Source: JAILZP01 sp037444185 (GTDB lineage Bacteria > Bacillota > Desulfotomaculia > Desulfotomaculales > Desulfocucumaceae). From it: a stretch of 6,586 nt of DNA. Shown here piece after piece: positions 5,721-6,586 of the stretch. The DNA is taken from contig JBBIMW010000069.1 in the NCBI GenBank assembly GCA_037444185.1, positions 1-6,586 of the forward strand, given 5' to 3'. The translations under genes were made by a program, and so were the position numbers. Position 1 is the first letter of the stretch. The number at the start of each line of letters is the position of its first letter. Under the pieces are notes generated by a model that had not been told where the DNA came from, ran no database searches, and saw only the letters and a list, made by a program, of their open reading frames with translations.

Positions 5721-5734
5721 GAATAGAACAAAGA

Positions 5735-5777
5735 CAAGGGCTTCTCACTGATAAAGGTGAGGAGCCCTTGTTGGTTT
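5735..5777 (+). terminator. Strong Rho-independent terminator after tRNA-Ser
   Basis: CAAGGGCTTCTCAC (5735-5748) and GTGAGGAGCCCTTG (5757-5770) form a 14-base-pair stem with one G-U pair and an eight-base loop. An interrupted T-rich tail (TTGGTTTT) follows. It closes the tadA/tRNA-Ser unit and shields it from the insertion sequence. Confidence 0.88.
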
Positions 5778-5790
5778 TGTGGGCGGGTTT

Positions 5791-6586
5791 GGCTCTACTT
5801 TGACACCCAACCCATAAACTTTCCCGGAAAATCAAGGCCTCCCAGGCACGAAAAAGTGACGTACCGCAACATGTTGCCATTATGTGGTAGAGATCAGTTT
5901 GTAGGGCTTTGAATGATCTGATTTGGCGGCCGGAGTCCGATGGCTTTAAAGGCTTCATAAGAACACCCCGGCAATTCGGTCCGGCAAATATATTGCTTGT
6001 TTTCTAAATCCAGCCTGACTGCCTTTAACTGCTTCAGGTCGCGGATTAAATACGTGTATTCCACGGGACTCCCGGTTTGCTTCAGGGAGCGGTGCAGGGC
6101 CGATTCCAGGACCAGGGCGAGAAAGCAAACCATTACGTGCCCTCTTACCCGCCGGTCTTTCCAGTGGTAAATGGGTCTTAAATCCAGGGTGGACTTTAAG
6201 TCCCGAAAGGCTCTTTCCACCCGCCAAAGGTCTTTGTAGGCCAGGGCCACCTCTTCGGTATCCAGCTGGCAGTTGGTGCGCAGTACGTATTTGCCGTCAT
6301 AACGCGATGCTTCTTTCAGGGCTTTTTGATCAACACCAACCACTGCGTCTTTTATTAAAAGGTATCTGCGGTACCCGGGGTTACCGATTAATGATTTGAT
6401 ATCGCTGTTTTTAACCTTTTTTTCCAGCTTGGCTACTATACACTGGCGTGCTTTTTGATTGTGCAAGGCCTGTTCGGGATTATGGCAAACTATATAGCGG
6501 CCGGCGTCATACCAGACTTCTTTTACCTTGAGGTTATGCCGCACTACCCTGTATCTGCCGCCGGTTTTCAAGACTTTTTCTACCGC
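5791..6586 (-). mobile_element. Insertion sequence, IS1634-like (IS4 superfamily), 3' part only
   Basis: The region holds the 3' two fifths or so of an IS transposase gene plus about 100 bases of non-coding end. The inner boundary near 5791 is a guess: the sequence changes from the terminator tail to GGCTCTACTTTGACACCC, which looks like a terminal repeat, but the other end is outside the window, so neither the inverted repeat nor a target duplication can be verified. A 12-base perfect palindrome (5866-5877) lies between the assumed end and the transposase stop. Confidence 0.6.
5894..6586 (-). CDS. IS1634-family-like DDE transposase (5'-partial, C-terminal part)
   Basis: On the minus strand the frame is open from the window edge; 230 residues, ending at a TGA at 5894-5896, are visible out of roughly 500-600 for a full enzyme of this type. 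Family knowledge: IS4-superfamily transposases cut and paste their element using a DDE catalytic triad in an RNase H fold. Seen in fragment numbering: RYIVCHNPEQA at 30-40, NPGYRRYLLIKD at 69-80, SRYDGKYVLRTN at 94-105, and LWRVERAFRDLKS at 120-132, which carries the probable catalytic glutamate (E124) with the K131 of the Y-R-E-K type signature, followed by LRPIYHW and the RGH...CFLAL segment. These motifs match IS1634-type enzymes. The first catalytic aspartate lies outside the window. No internal stop or frameshift is seen in the visible part, so the copy may be intact. Confidence 0.82.
   Translation of the reverse strand, partial: AVEKVLKTGGRYRVVRHNLKVKEVWYDAGRYIVCHNPEQALHNQKARQCIVAKLEKKVKNSDIKSLIGNPGYRRYLLIKDAVVGVDQKALKEASRYDGKYVLRTNCQLDTEEVALAYKDLWRVERAFRDLKSTLDLRPIYHWKDRRVRGHVMVCFLALVLESALHRSLKQTGSPVEYTYLIRDLKQLKAVRLDLENKQYICRTELPGCSYEAFKAIGLRPPNQIIQSPTN

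Noticed and set aside
5647..5958. Minus-strand ORF containing ERQGFEPWRPLLT-like protein sequence
   Set aside because: It is the antisense translation of tRNA-Ser plus its terminator and the IS edge, a well-known source of false hypothetical proteins.

Overview
The window looks like chromosomal DNA of a GC-rich, spore-forming Firmicute, most likely a Clostridia lineage near Desulfotomaculum/Pelotomaculum. The grounds are a Spo0M sporulation protein, a TadA of the Bacillus type, strong AAGAGGTG-like ribosome binding sites, tRNA genes with encoded CCA ends, and U-tailed hairpin terminators. The lineage is an inference from gene content and style; no marker gene fixes it.

Positions 1-1625 hold the end of a plus-strand operon. 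It has the C-terminal two thirds of PhnM (C-P lyase pathway), followed after 19 bases by a xylose-isomerase-like TIM-barrel protein. The TIM-barrel protein appears to have lost an internal block of about 35-45 residues that normally carries a metal-site histidine. Positions 1700-2231 hold two small tRNA units. The first is a promoter, tRNA-Lys(UUU), tRNA-Glu(UUC) and a terminator. The second is a promoter, tRNA-Gly(CCC) and a terminator. Positions 2311-3193 carry spo0M, preceded by a plausible sigma-H type promoter. This fits B. subtilis, where spo0M is sigma-H controlled.

Convergent to spo0M, on the minus strand (3220-4851), is a secreted M14-family zinc peptidase resembling the gamma-D-glutamyl-diaminopimelate endopeptidases, with a copper-amine-oxidase-N-like region in front. 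Divergent from it, a near-perfect sigma-A promoter (5037-5065) drives tadA, the tRNA adenosine deaminase. A tRNA-Ser(CGA) gene follows 31 bases later, and a strong terminator closes this unit at 5735-5777. The rest of the window, to 6586, is the 3' part of an IS1634-like (IS4 superfamily) insertion sequence read on the minus strand and cut by the window edge.

Functionally the window is a patchwork: phosphonate catabolism, translation (four tRNAs and TadA), sporulation and cell-wall processing, and one mobile element. I see no CRISPR array, toxin-antitoxin pair or new multi-gene system. The most interesting points are the gapped TIM-barrel protein next to phnM, the sigma-H-like promoter of spo0M, and the insertion sequence lying where some Firmicutes have the SRP RNA and dnaX after tadA.
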